From: Aromatoleum toluolicum
GTDB lineage: Bacteria > Pseudomonadota > Gammaproteobacteria > Burkholderiales > Rhodocyclaceae
Direction: 5' to 3'
DNA: 55,542 nt
NCBI RefSeq assembly: GCF_012911005.2
Contig: NZ_WTVS01000038.1
Location: forward strand, 1 to 55,542
The notes beneath the pieces were generated by a model. That model was not told the DNA's origin and did no database searches. It saw only the letters and a list, made by a program, of their open reading frames with translations. A program made the position numbers and the translations under genes. Within the stretch, counting starts at the first letter, position 1; each line of letters opens with the position of its first letter. Shown here piece after piece: positions 17,624-26,548 of the stretch.

Positions 17624-18655
17624 ATGTACCGTCATTTGCTGGTGCCGCTCGATGGTTCCGAGCTGGCAACGAATCTCGTCACCCAGTCGGTCGAGTTCGC
17701 CCGCACGCTGGGCGCGCGCATCACCTTCTTCACCGCCCGCGAGGATTTCGGCGCGAGCGGCGAGGGCGCGCTGCAGCGCACGCTGGCGCCGCAGGACTAT
17801 GTCGATCAGGCCGCGGGCGACGCCTACGCCATCCTCGCCAAGGCCAAGGCCGCCGCGGGGCAGGTGGAGCTGCGGTGCGACACCGTCGTGCGCACCGGGG
17901 CGCGGCCGTGGGAGCTGATCCTGCAGGTCGCGGAAGAGCGCGGCTGCGACCTGATCTTCATGGCCTCGCATGGCCGGCGCGGGCTGCAGGCGTTCGTTCC
18001 CGGCTCGCAGACGCAGAAGGTGCTGGCCCACGCGCGCCTGCCGGTGCTGGTCGCGACCGTCGAGCGCAACGCGCCGGCGGGTGCGGCGCGGGCGGCCATC
18101 GGGATCATCCAGGACGAGCATCGCTCGATCGCGTCCGTGCTCGCCGGGCTGCGCGCGGCGATGCGCGAGGCGCGCAGGCGCGACACCCTGCCGGACCTCG
18201 ATTTCATTGCCGCCCTGCTGCACTACATCAAGTCCTTTCCCGAGGTGCTGCATCATCCGAAGGAAGAGCGGTTCCTCTTCAGCAAACTCGCGGCACGCAC
18301 CCGCGACGCGGACGAAATCCTCGCGGTGCTGCGCCACGAACACGAGGAGGGCGGCGCGATCGTCGCGGATGTCGAGGCCGCCGTGGAGCGCTGCCGCAGC
18401 GATCGTTCCGGCCTCGCCACACTCGCCCTGGCGGTCGATGCCTTCATCGAATCGCAGTGGCGCCACCTCAACACCGAGGAAGAGATCATCCTGCCCGCGG
18501 CGCTGGAGCACCTCAGCGACGAGGACTGGCGCGAAGTCGAGCAGGCGTTCCGTGAAAACGGCGATTCCCGCGTCGGCGGCGAATACGACGAAGGTTTCAA
18601 AAAGCGCTTCGCGAAGCTGATGAATGTCACTGCGGCGGGGGATAATTGGCAGTAG
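17624..18655 (+). CDS. Universal stress protein fused to hemerythrin-like HHE domain
   Basis: The 343-residue protein has an N-terminal UspA domain (residues 1-146: YRHLLVPLDGSELA start, SHGRRGLQAFVPGS nucleotide loop). An HHE hemerythrin-like domain follows from about residue 158. Possible di-iron ligands are His166, His210/211, Glu214/215, His238/240, His281 and Glu285. GGGGAG precedes the ATG, 18 bases after the RND gene, so it is in the same operon. The fusion suggests that oxygen, nitric oxide or iron status is coupled to a Usp output; this is an inference. The C-terminus beyond residue 300 is charged and of unknown use. Confidence 0.85.
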   Translation: MYRHLLVPLDGSELATNLVTQSVEFARTLGARITFFTAREDFGASGEGALQRTLAPQDYVDQAAGDAYAILAKAKAAAGQVELRCDTVVRTGARPWELILQVAEERGCDLIFMASHGRRGLQAFVPGSQTQKVLAHARLPVLVATVERNAPAGAARAAIGIIQDEHRSIASVLAGLRAAMREARRRDTLPDLDFIAALLHYIKSFPEVLHHPKEERFLFSKLAARTRDADEILAVLRHEHEEGGAIVADVEAAVERCRSDRSGLATLALAVDAFIESQWRHLNTEEEIILPAALEHLSDEDWREVEQAFRENGDSRVGGEYDEGFKKRFAKLMNVTAAGDNWQ

Positions 18656-18723
18656 CTTGAAAACCATCAATCCCAACGAGAGGGCGCCGCTCGAACGACG
18701 CCCCCACACGGAGAGACGTCCGG

Positions 18724-20412
18724 ATGCAACACGAGAAGCTGATCGAGCAGTTCAACCTGCGCTCGCGGCTGCGCTTCAACCTCGAGACCGGGCACATCTG
18801 GCTCGGCGAGAACCGCATGCTGATGTTCCACGCGCAGGCCTTCGGCGCGTTGCGCAAGGAACTGTTCGACTCGCTCGGCGCCAAGCGGGCGAAGGGCGTG
18901 CTGCTGCGCATGGGCTTCGCCTCCGGTCGCCATGACGCGGAACTCGCCTACAAGCTCTCGAATCAGCTCAACCCCTACGAAGCGTTCCAGATCGGCCCGG
19001 AGCTCCACGCCTTTGAAGGTCTGGTGAAGGCGACCATCGTCGACGCGAAGATCGACTGGGAGGCCGGCACCTTCTTCGGCGAGGTCGAATGGCAGAACTC
19101 GTGGGAAGCCGAGTCGCACATCCAGCATTTCGGCGTCGGCGAAGACGTCGCGTGCTGGAGCCTCGTCGGCTATGCGTCCGGCTACACCAGCTATTTCCTC
19201 AAGCGCTTCATCGTGTTCCGCGAGATGGAATGCACCGGGCGCGGTGACCCGCGTTGTTTCATCGTCGGCAAGCCCGCCGAGGCGTGGAACTTCGACGACG
19301 ATTATCTCGACTACTTCCAGCCCGACAACGTCGAATGCAAGCTCCGCCAGTTGCAGGACGACGTCAAGCAACTGACGGCCACCCTGTCCGCGCAGCAGGC
19401 CCCGGCCGGCCGGCTCGTCGGCAGCTCGCCGGGATTCCGCGCCGCATTCGATCTCGTCAGCAAGGCAGCGAAAAGCCCGATCAGCGTGCTGCTGCTCGGG
19501 GAGACCGGCGTCGGCAAGGAGATGTTCGCGCGTTGGCTGCACGAGCACAGCGACCGCGCCGACCAGCCCTTCGTCGCGATCAACTGCGCGGCGATCCCGC
19601 ACGACCTGATCGAATCGGAACTCTTCGGGGTGCAGAAGGGCGCGTACACCGGCGCGCAGCATTCGCGCCCGGGGCGTTTCGAGCGCGCCAACGGCGGCAC
19701 GCTGTTCCTCGACGAAGTGGGCGACCTGTCGCCCGCCGCACAGGTGAAGCTGCTGCGCGTGCTGCAGACCGGCGAGATCGAACGGCTGGGCGACGACCAG
19801 ACGCGCAAGGTGAACGTGCGCCTCGTCGCCGCGACCAACGTGAACCTGCAAGCGGCCATCGCCGAAGGGCGCTTCCGTGCCGACCTCTATTACCGGCTCG
19901 CAACCTATCCCGTCACGATCCCGCCGCTACGCGAGCGCAAGGCCGACATCCCCCTGCTGGCCGCGGCCCTGGTCGAGAAATACGCTCCGACCTACCACAA
20001 GAAGATCGACGGCATCACCGACCGCGCGATGCAGGCGCTGCTCGCGCAAGACTGGCCCGGCAACGTGCGCGAACTGGAAAACCTCATCGAACGCGGCGTG
20101 CTGCTCGCGCAACCGGGCGGTCAGATCGAGCTGGAGCACCTGTTCGCGGCCGGTGCCCCCGAACCGCAGAACGGCGTCGAGATCGGCCGCGAAGGCTTCA
20201 TCGGCGATGCCGTGGAAGCGAACCGCGGCAGGCTCTACGACGCGCTGCTCAACGAAGGCTTCGATCTCGAGGCGCACGAGCGCCGGCTCGTGGAACTGGC
20301 CGTGCGCCGCGCGAAGGGCAATCTGACCCACGCGGCGCGCCTGCTGGGCGTTACGCGCCGCCAGCTTGCCTATCGGCTGAAACAGGACGCGAATGCGCCC
20401 GCGCCCGAATAG
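18724..20412 (+). CDS. XylR/DmpR-type sigma-54-dependent activator
   Basis: The 562-residue protein matches the length and layout of DmpR, XylR and MopR. It has a XylR_N sensory region and V4R domain (about 15-185), a linker, an AAA+ domain with Walker A GETGVGKE (259-266), GAYTGA sigma-54 loop (306-311) and Walker B LFLDE (327-331), and a Fis-type helix-turn-helix at the end (HAARLLGVTRRQLAYRL). His95 (GPELH) and Trp123 (EVEW) align with residues lining the phenol pocket in DmpR/MopR. The V4R cysteine cluster keeps only Cys170 and Cys178. It may sense a phenolic compound and activate the sigma-54 promoter of the phenol genes 17 kb away, or a local target. Confidence 0.92.
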   Translation: MQHEKLIEQFNLRSRLRFNLETGHIWLGENRMLMFHAQAFGALRKELFDSLGAKRAKGVLLRMGFASGRHDAELAYKLSNQLNPYEAFQIGPELHAFEGLVKATIVDAKIDWEAGTFFGEVEWQNSWEAESHIQHFGVGEDVACWSLVGYASGYTSYFLKRFIVFREMECTGRGDPRCFIVGKPAEAWNFDDDYLDYFQPDNVECKLRQLQDDVKQLTATLSAQQAPAGRLVGSSPGFRAAFDLVSKAAKSPISVLLLGETGVGKEMFARWLHEHSDRADQPFVAINCAAIPHDLIESELFGVQKGAYTGAQHSRPGRFERANGGTLFLDEVGDLSPAAQVKLLRVLQTGEIERLGDDQTRKVNVRLVAATNVNLQAAIAEGRFRADLYYRLATYPVTIPPLRERKADIPLLAAALVEKYAPTYHKKIDGITDRAMQALLAQDWPGNVRELENLIERGVLLAQPGGQIELEHLFAAGAPEPQNGVEIGREGFIGDAVEANRGRLYDALLNEGFDLEAHERRLVELAVRRAKGNLTHAARLLGVTRRQLAYRLKQDANAPAPE

Positions 20413-20454
20413 TTCTCCTCCGTTCTGACGGCAAGTGGGCTGCGGGTCCTGCGA

Positions 20455-21246
20455 TCAGGCGCGTTCCGGCTGTACGGGTGTGACCGCCGTGCGGATGAAG
20501 GCTTGATTGTGGTGCGCATAGTCCCACTGCTCGATCAGGCAGTACTCCCCCGCGTCGCCCCATCGCAGGATGTTCGCCGAATTGGGCGCCCCGTGGCGTA
20601 TGCGCGACGAGACGGCGGTTCCGGCCTGGAGCACCCACAGTCGCCGCGCCAAACCGTGCAACGCCAGCGTGTAGGGCAGATGAATGTGCCCGCCCAACAC
20701 GAGATCGGCCCCGGCGGCCGACCAGGCACGCAGTGCGGCACCGTGGCCGCGCAACAGGTTGCGGCGGTCCTCAGGCTGGATCACGGCCGCCGGCTGGTGC
20801 ACCACCACCACGCGCAACTGCTGCGCGCTGGCGGCGGTCAGCAGCTTTGCCACACGATCGATCTGCTCCGTGGACACCTCCCCGTTCTTGTGCCGCCATG
20901 CGCGCGTGGTATTGACGCCAACGACCAGCAGATCCTGCGACGCGTGCACGGGCTCGAGATCGGTTCCGAACACCGTGGCGTAGCGTGCGTAAGGGCGAGT
21001 CAGCCGCGCCCACAGGTCGAACAACGCGATGTCGTGGTTACCCGGCACGGCCAGAACCGGCGCCCCCAGTCGGTCGACGAAGGCCTTCGCCGCGCGAAAC
21101 TGGGCGGGCCGCGCACGCTGCGTGATGTCACCCGACAGCACCACCACATCCGGCCGCTGCTGTGCTGCCAGGGCGATCAGGGCCTCGACCACGCGCGGCT
21201 GTTCGGTGCCGAAATGGGTGTCGGAGATGTGCAGCAGGACACTCAT
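20455..21246 (-). CDS. Calcineurin-like metallophosphoesterase
   Basis: The 263-residue protein carries the full metallophosphoesterase motif set: ISDTHFG (8-14), LSGDITQR, VPGNHDIALF, VVVHQP and GGHIHLPY. This is the Icc/CpdA-like single-domain type acting on a phosphodiester. Substrate prediction is not safe. The start overlaps the end of the lipid-kinase gene by four bases, so it is the last gene of a three-gene coupled operon. Confidence 0.9.
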   Translation of the reverse strand: MSVLLHISDTHFGTEQPRVVEALIALAAQQRPDVVVLSGDITQRARPAQFRAAKAFVDRLGAPVLAVPGNHDIALFDLWARLTRPYARYATVFGTDLEPVHASQDLLVVGVNTTRAWRHKNGEVSTEQIDRVAKLLTAASAQQLRVVVVHQPAAVIQPEDRRNLLRGHGAALRAWSAAGADLVLGGHIHLPYTLALHGLARRLWVLQAGTAVSSRIRHGAPNSANILRWGDAGEYCLIEQWDYAHHNQAFIRTAVTPVQPERA

Positions 21247-22259
21247 GCCGCAGCCTGTGGCGCGTTTGCCGTGCCTGCTGCGCCAGCGGCCTGGAGCAGG
21301 TACAAGGGCTTGTCCAGCACACGAATGTCGATAGGCGCGCGCATGCGTGCCACCTCACCGTCGAACGCCACCACCACCGTCCTGCGGCCGGGTGCCAGCG
21401 TGGGTTTCACCACCATGTGGTGGAACTCGAAACTTTCCACGCCGGCGGCTTCCCCCAGCCTGCCCATTGCCCCGTGCAGCATCAGGCCGATCATCGACAG
21501 CGTACCGATGGGTCGCAGCATCAGCGCGGCCATGCTGCCGGCGCCGGGCGTACCGGGCAGGGTGTCTTCCGGCTCCGCACCGACTTGCTGCAGCTGCAAG
21601 CGGTTGTTGCCCACGACGAGCGTCAAGGTCTGCACGTCGCGAACCGTGGAACCCGTCTCGATGTGCAGGCGCAGCCGGCGCTGCGCGCGCAGCAGCGTCG
21701 CGCAGGCCGCAAGGAACGCCACCCAGCGGCTGCGGCCAAAGCGGGCCTTGTAGGCCTCGCGGTCCTGCAACAGTTCGGGGTAGACCCCCAGGCTGGCGTT
21801 GACCAGGAAGACCCTGTCGTTGATGGCCCCCACCTGCACCGGCATCGGGCGCGCATCCAACAGCTGCCGTGCCGCAGCGGCTGGCTCGGTGGGTATGCCG
21901 TGCGTCCTGGCAAAGTAGTTGAATGTGCCGTACGGGATGACGCCCATTGCGCAACCGGCTGCGTGAGCGGCCTGGGCCACCGTGTTGAGGCTGCCATCGC
22001 CGCCGACGGCGACCACGGCCGTACCGCGCGCCACCGCCGCTGCTGCGGCCTCGGTGGCGACTCGCGCCAGCTCGGCAGGCGGGCAAGGCAACAGTTCGCC
22101 CGTGCGCCCATGCGCCGCGAGGGCCGATTGGATCACGGCACGCTTGGCATCAACGTCGAGCGCTCCCGCGGCGTCGTTGATCACGAACAGCAGGGCTGAC
22201 GCAGGATCGAAGCGCGGGAGCGACATCGCGGAGCGCTGGATTGGGCTGGAAACCTTCAT
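21243..22259 (-). CDS. Diacylglycerol kinase-family lipid kinase
   Basis: The 338-residue protein belongs to the DAGK catalytic family (YegS/BmrU-like). The nucleotide motif AVGGDGSLNTVAQA is near residue 85, with PYGTFNYFAR after it and a C-terminal beta-sandwich. It would phosphorylate a membrane lipid. The upstream gene ends inside the start region (overlap of 4 bases) and the downstream phosphoesterase also overlaps by 4. Met12 is an alternative start, but the overlap favours the first ATG. Confidence 0.88.
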   Translation of the reverse strand: MKVSSPIQRSAMSLPRFDPASALLFVINDAAGALDVDAKRAVIQSALAAHGRTGELLPCPPAELARVATEAAAAAVARGTAVVAVGGDGSLNTVAQAAHAAGCAMGVIPYGTFNYFARTHGIPTEPAAAARQLLDARPMPVQVGAINDRVFLVNASLGVYPELLQDREAYKARFGRSRWVAFLAACATLLRAQRRLRLHIETGSTVRDVQTLTLVVGNNRLQLQQVGAEPEDTLPGTPGAGSMAALMLRPIGTLSMIGLMLHGAMGRLGEAAGVESFEFHHMVVKPTLAPGRRTVVVAFDGEVARMRAPIDIRVLDKPLYLLQAAGAAGTANAPQAAA

Positions 22260-23344
22260 TCATGCCGCAGCAAATCGCCGAAGACCACGTACTCGCCGTC
22301 CCGGCGATCGGCGCCAGGCGCGTCGTAGAGCACCAGCCAGCAGGGCTTTCCACCGGCGATTTCGGGCGGCAGGTCACAGATCGCCTCGGCGCGGTTCGTG
22401 CCGCGCCCGTGGGGCAGCGAAACCGACTCTTTCAGCGCCGTTTCGAAGCGTACCGGTTCACGGTTGGCTTTGATCGTGGGTCTGGCGAGCGGCCACTTGA
22501 AGACACGGATATCGCCGTTGAGCACCATCGTCGGCCCGGCGAGGATATAGAGATCATCGCCAGAGAAGTGCAGGTCGCGGACGCCCAGGCCTTCGAGATG
22601 CAGGAAGTGCTTGCGCAGCAGCGTGCCGCTGTCATCCAGCGGTACCAGTTGCAGGTGGTCGCCGCGTGCCTCGACCGCGATCTCGAGCAACGCCGACCAG
22701 CCGCGCAGCACCGGGCCACGCAGGCCGAGCAGCAGCCGGCGTCCGTCCACCGCCAGGCCTTCGATGTCGAAGCCGTTGTCCTTGCCCGGGATCGCCATGT
22801 AGGGCCCGAAGTGGGGATCGTCGGCTAACGCGCGCGTGAGCAGGTTCGCCTGCGAATCGCCCTTCAGCCGCAATGCCCGCCGGCCGTCCTGAGCCTTGCG
22901 CACCAGGCAGGGCTCGCCCTGGGCGTCGGGTTCGATGGGGAGACACGCCAGCAGGCGGCGGTTACTGTCGAGTGCCACCTTCGCCAGCCGCTTGGCGTTG
23001 TCGGCGTGGTCGCGGTCCGGCTTGGCGTTCTTGCGCTTGAGGCCATGCGAACCGACCACCCACAGGTAACCATCGGCCACCGCCATGCCTTCCAGGTCGG
23101 CCTCTTCGTCGGCCGCACCGGGCAGGTCCAGCAGATCGGCCAGCGGAAAGTCGCGGGCTTCGCCAAAACGCAAGACCTCGCCTCCCACCGCGTCGAGCCG
23201 GTGCAGGCGGTCCAGGCCACAGGCTTCGTCGCCTGCCACCCAGAGCCAATCGCCGGTGAAGGCCGCACCCGACAAGTTGTCTTGAACCAGGGAGCCGGGC
23301 GCGAACTCCAGACGAACGGCGTTTGGATTTCGAGTGTTGGGCAT
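22256..23344 (-). CDS. DUF3616 domain protein
   Basis: The 362-residue product, starting MPNTRNPNAVRLEF, has the DUF3616 pattern: GAAFTGDWLWVAGDE, DLEGMAVADGYLWVVGSHG, FDIEGLAVDGRRLLLGLRGP and a repeated propeller-like layout. No signal peptide is seen. Its biochemical role is unknown. An open frame extends 24 codons upstream but the chosen Met has an AGAACACG purine stretch before it and a family-like start. It is the first gene of the operon with the lipid kinase and phosphoesterase, which suggests a shared job in lipid or nucleotide metabolism; that link is by position only. Confidence 0.82.
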   Translation of the reverse strand: MPNTRNPNAVRLEFAPGSLVQDNLSGAAFTGDWLWVAGDEACGLDRLHRLDAVGGEVLRFGEARDFPLADLLDLPGAADEEADLEGMAVADGYLWVVGSHGLKRKNAKPDRDHADNAKRLAKVALDSNRRLLACLPIEPDAQGEPCLVRKAQDGRRALRLKGDSQANLLTRALADDPHFGPYMAIPGKDNGFDIEGLAVDGRRLLLGLRGPVLRGWSALLEIAVEARGDHLQLVPLDDSGTLLRKHFLHLEGLGVRDLHFSGDDLYILAGPTMVLNGDIRVFKWPLARPTIKANREPVRFETALKESVSLPHGRGTNRAEAICDLPPEIAGGKPCWLVLYDAPGADRRDGEYVVFGDLLRHE

Positions 23345-23628
23345 AGACGTGTTCTCCGGAAGTTGCAGCGCTCCATGAGGTCTGCGAAGTGGAGAGAATG
23401 CGAGCCGCGGCCGCAATCAGCTGAAGTTTGCGACCGAATCGCTCCCGGTTGTTGATTCCCTTAACCCGCAGGGGCAGGACCACATCACGCCACCGTTCGG
23501 GCTGAGAGGGGACAGCCGGTCAATACGTGCCGGCGCCTTTCTTCTTGATGGCAATCAATGAGAATAGTTTGCATCGCCACCATTCTTGTCCGTATTCCCG
23601 GGCCCCGGGACGATCTTGGGAGCAAAGC

Positions 23629-24381
23629 ATGGTGAAGAAGCTGGATGGCAAGGTTGCCGTGGTCACTGGCGCCAGTAGCGGAATCGGGAAGTCGATAGTC
23701 GAGAAATTTGCCGGAGAAGGTGCCAAGGTGGTCGCGTTCGCCCGCAATCGTGCTGCCTTGCAGGAACTGGAAGCGGCTTATCCCGGGCAGGTCAAAGCCG
23801 TGGCTGGCGACGTGACCCGATCCGAAGACCTGAAGCGCCTCGTTGACGAAGCCATCCAGGCATTCGGCGCCGTGGATATCGTCATTCCGAATGCAGGAAT
23901 CGCGCGCGTCGTGTCGTTCGAGGCCAGCACCGCTGAAGCCTTCAATACGCAGTTTTCGGTCAATTTCTTTGCGGCCGCGGAAACCGCGCGCCTGTTCATC
24001 CCCCATATTCGCAAGGGCGGATCGATTCAGTTCATCACCACCTTCCTTACCCAGGTCGGTTTTCCCGGTCTGGCCATTTACAGTGCCAGCAAGGCGGCGT
24101 TGAAATCCCTGTCCCAGACCTTGGCTGCAGAGCTCGCGCCACAAGGCATCAGGGTCAATTCGATCGCGCCCGGGCCGATCGGGACACCGCTCTGGGGAAT
24201 GGTCGGGCTGCCGCCTGACGTACTTGGTGCGGTTGCCGAAAAAATCACCTCGCGGCTCCTGCCGGGGGCTTTCGGCCAACCGGAAGACATCGCCGAGACG
24301 TCCGTCTTTCTGGCCTCGGACGCTGCCAAGAACATCTACGGACAGGAAATCGTCGTCGATGGCGGCTATACCGTCGGGTAG
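23629..24381 (+). CDS. SDR-family oxidoreductase with Thr at the catalytic Ser position
   Basis: The 250-residue protein is a classical SDR: TGASSGIG (13-20), NAG (88-90), and YxxxK as Tyr151 and Lys155. The residue 13 before Tyr, normally the catalytic Ser, is Thr138 (FITTFL). Activity may be kept, as Thr can substitute in some enzymes, or altered. The Arg in AFARN after the second strand suggests NADP use. The start at 23629 has GGGAG upstream; the in-frame start at 23527 is not family-like. It stands alone between divergent and convergent neighbours, so no pathway is suggested. Confidence 0.86.
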   Translation: MVKKLDGKVAVVTGASSGIGKSIVEKFAGEGAKVVAFARNRAALQELEAAYPGQVKAVAGDVTRSEDLKRLVDEAIQAFGAVDIVIPNAGIARVVSFEASTAEAFNTQFSVNFFAAAETARLFIPHIRKGGSIQFITTFLTQVGFPGLAIYSASKAALKSLSQTLAAELAPQGIRVNSIAPGPIGTPLWGMVGLPPDVLGAVAEKITSRLLPGAFGQPEDIAETSVFLASDAAKNIYGQEIVVDGGYTVG

Positions 24382-24418
24382 CACGAGGCGCTTGCAGAAA
24401 TCGCTCACGTGAATCGCA

Positions 24419-24446
24419 GCGCCGGCGGGGACGAAAGGGCCGGCGC
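24419..24446. terminator. Bidirectional hairpin between convergent genes
   Basis: GCGCCGGC (24419-24426) pairs perfectly with GCCGGCGC (24439-24446) over a 12-base loop. It lies in the 97-base gap between the SDR gene and the convergent peptidase gene. There is no clear T run on either side, so termination strength is uncertain. Confidence 0.45.
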
Positions 24447-24478
24447 GGGTGATTGCAGCAGTCGGGGAATGAACAGCG

Positions 24479-26548
24479 TCATGGCGCGCCGCGCACCGGG
24501 ATGAGTGGGGCGGGGGCGGGCCATACGCCGCGCTCGACGAGCCGCGCGCCCTCGAACACCAACCAGCTCTGCGCGCCGTAGTGAGGCAGGGGGCGCAGCA
24601 GCGCCCGCAGCGATTCCGCGTCCCGCGCGGAGACGACCGCCACCGGTGGGCCGGCCGGGACCGCGACGGTCCACACCTGGGCGCTGCCGCGACCGGCCAA
24701 GCGCTCGGGCCGGGGCGGCAGGCCGGCACGTTCCAGCGCGGCATCCACGTCCGCGTGCAGGCCGGCCAGCAGCACCGGCCCGCTTCCCTTGGTGATCTCA
24801 CCCGGCGCGATCGCATGCGGGCTGACTTCGAACAGGCGCTGGGCCAGCGCGACGCTCGCTTCACGCACGTCCGCCGCCGCGGAGGCCTGTGCCAGATAAG
24901 GATTCCGCGCAATGACCCACTGCCGCAGGATGGGCGGCAACTGTTCCTGCCCGAGCAGGCGCCAGACCTGCAGCTCGGGGTCCAGACGCACGCCTGTGGG
25001 CATCGCCGCCACATCCAGCGTAACCGCCTGCCGCGCCTTGTCGACGTCGATCCAGCGCATCTCCGCGCGGTCGGGAAAGACAAGCTGCACGGGAAGGTGC
25101 AGGGCATAGGCGGGTGCGTTCTGCTCCACCGCGAGTGTCAGTCGCGCGCCCCCGGCCGTGTGGCGCACATCGGCTGCGGTGATCCTGACCGCCGGGCCGC
25201 CAGCACGGTTGATCCACTGCTTGAAGAAGGCCTCCAGAGACCGCCCCGAGGCGCGCTCGAAGGCCGCCTGCAGGTCGCTCCACGAAGCGGTGCGGAACTT
25301 CTGCGACTGCCAGAATGCACGGATGCCGCTCCGGAAGGCCTCCGCGCCGATCATGTCGCGGAGCATCACGAACAGCATCGCCGCCTTGCCGTAGCCCACC
25401 GCGGCCGCAGCGCCGTGGGTGCGGGAGCGGAAATCGGCCAGCGACTGGTGGTCACCCGCGGGTACGGCGGCAAAATCGCGCAGCCATCCCAGCCGCATCG
25501 CGCCGGCCGCCTCGGCGGACTCCGATTCCTTGTAGGCGTAGTCCGCCATGAAGGTGGTCAGCCCCTCCGACCAGTTGCCTTGGGCAAAATCGACGTAGAC
25601 GCCGTTCCCCCACCAGTTGTGCAGCACCTCGTGGCCGAGCGAGGTCGCGCGGATGAACGGCAACTTCAGCACGTCGGCGCCGAGGTAGGTCAGCGTCGGC
25701 ATGCCGAACCCGGTCGGCAGCGGGCTCGCCACCACCGAGAACTCGGTGAACGGATAGGTCCCGATCTCCTTTCCATAGCGCTCGAGGTAGCGCTGGCTGT
25801 CGTCCAGATAGCCCTCGGCAAGGCCGGGGATGGCATCCAGATCCGGGAAGAAGTAGGTGCGCAGGCGCACCGGCTCCGTTGACGCCCGCGGCATCATCTT
25901 CTCGCGGACGACCCAGGGGCCCGCCATGAGGTCGATGCCGTCGGCGGGCTGCGCGAACTCGAAGCGCGCCCGGTAGCGGTCCGACCCGTCGCCCGGAAGT
26001 TCTTCGGACTTCAGCCGCCCGGCCACCAGCGCCCGCTGGTTCCCCGGCACGGTCAGTGTCACGTTGTATGCAAACAGCGCCGCCGGCCGCGGATACCACC
26101 CGCCGCCGGAGGGCAGGAAGCTCCCTTCCGCCGAGGCGACTGGCGACAGGCCCTGGACCACATCGCGATGATCGAGCGTGCGGTCCAGGGCGGGCAGGGT
26201 GCCGGCATATTCGAGATGCAGCCGCTCGGCGGCCGGAGGCAGTGCGACCTGCCAGGTGCGGATGAAACCGTGGCGTCCCGCCGGACGGACCGCCACGGGC
26301 TTGCCGCCCGCCGTGGCGGCGGTCACTTCCAGCGCCTCGTGCAGCTCGAAACGGTAATCGCGGGCGGCTGGGGACAGGTCGGCCTGCACCGCGAGGCGGC
26401 GCGTGGCGGGATCGAGCTCAACCGCGAGATCCAGGGTCGGGGTCGCCGCCCGCGCCGCGGACGGGAAAAGGAACAGGTTCGGGAGCAGGACAGCGAGCAG
26501 AACAGCCGCGAGGGCCGACACCACCCGCGCCAGGGAACCCGTCCTCAC
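24479..26548 (-). CDS. M1-like zinc metallopeptidase, exported
   Basis: The 689-residue protein has a hydrophobic signal sequence (residues 8-35, ending SAARA). The zinc motif HEVLHNWWGN is followed 17 residues later by Glu in WSEGL, the gluzincin pattern of M1 aminopeptidases (18 is the usual spacing). The M1 exopeptidase motif GxMEN is not present; the equivalent region reads GFGMPTLTYLG, so substrate use may differ. A C-terminal region of about 200 residues follows. The start overlaps the end of the ChaN-PDZ gene by four bases, so the two are translated together and probably act in the same compartment. Confidence 0.83.
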   Translation of the reverse strand: MRTGSLARVVSALAAVLLAVLLPNLFLFPSAARAATPTLDLAVELDPATRRLAVQADLSPAARDYRFELHEALEVTAATAGGKPVAVRPAGRHGFIRTWQVALPPAAERLHLEYAGTLPALDRTLDHRDVVQGLSPVASAEGSFLPSGGGWYPRPAALFAYNVTLTVPGNQRALVAGRLKSEELPGDGSDRYRARFEFAQPADGIDLMAGPWVVREKMMPRASTEPVRLRTYFFPDLDAIPGLAEGYLDDSQRYLERYGKEIGTYPFTEFSVVASPLPTGFGMPTLTYLGADVLKLPFIRATSLGHEVLHNWWGNGVYVDFAQGNWSEGLTTFMADYAYKESESAEAAGAMRLGWLRDFAAVPAGDHQSLADFRSRTHGAAAAVGYGKAAMLFVMLRDMIGAEAFRSGIRAFWQSQKFRTASWSDLQAAFERASGRSLEAFFKQWINRAGGPAVRITAADVRHTAGGARLTLAVEQNAPAYALHLPVQLVFPDRAEMRWIDVDKARQAVTLDVAAMPTGVRLDPELQVWRLLGQEQLPPILRQWVIARNPYLAQASAAADVREASVALAQRLFEVSPHAIAPGEITKGSGPVLLAGLHADVDAALERAGLPPRPERLAGRGSAQVWTVAVPAGPPVAVVSARDAESLRALLRPLPHYGAQSWLVFEGARLVERGVWPAPAPLIPVRGAP

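Noticed and set aside
15920-18709. Very long minus-strand open frames opposite the RND, Usp-HHE and other genes (also 4973-6856, 10691-12883, 12558-14738)
   Set aside because: They are mirror frames of well-identified + strand genes in high-GC DNA; their translations are Arg-rich and low in complexity with no family motifs.
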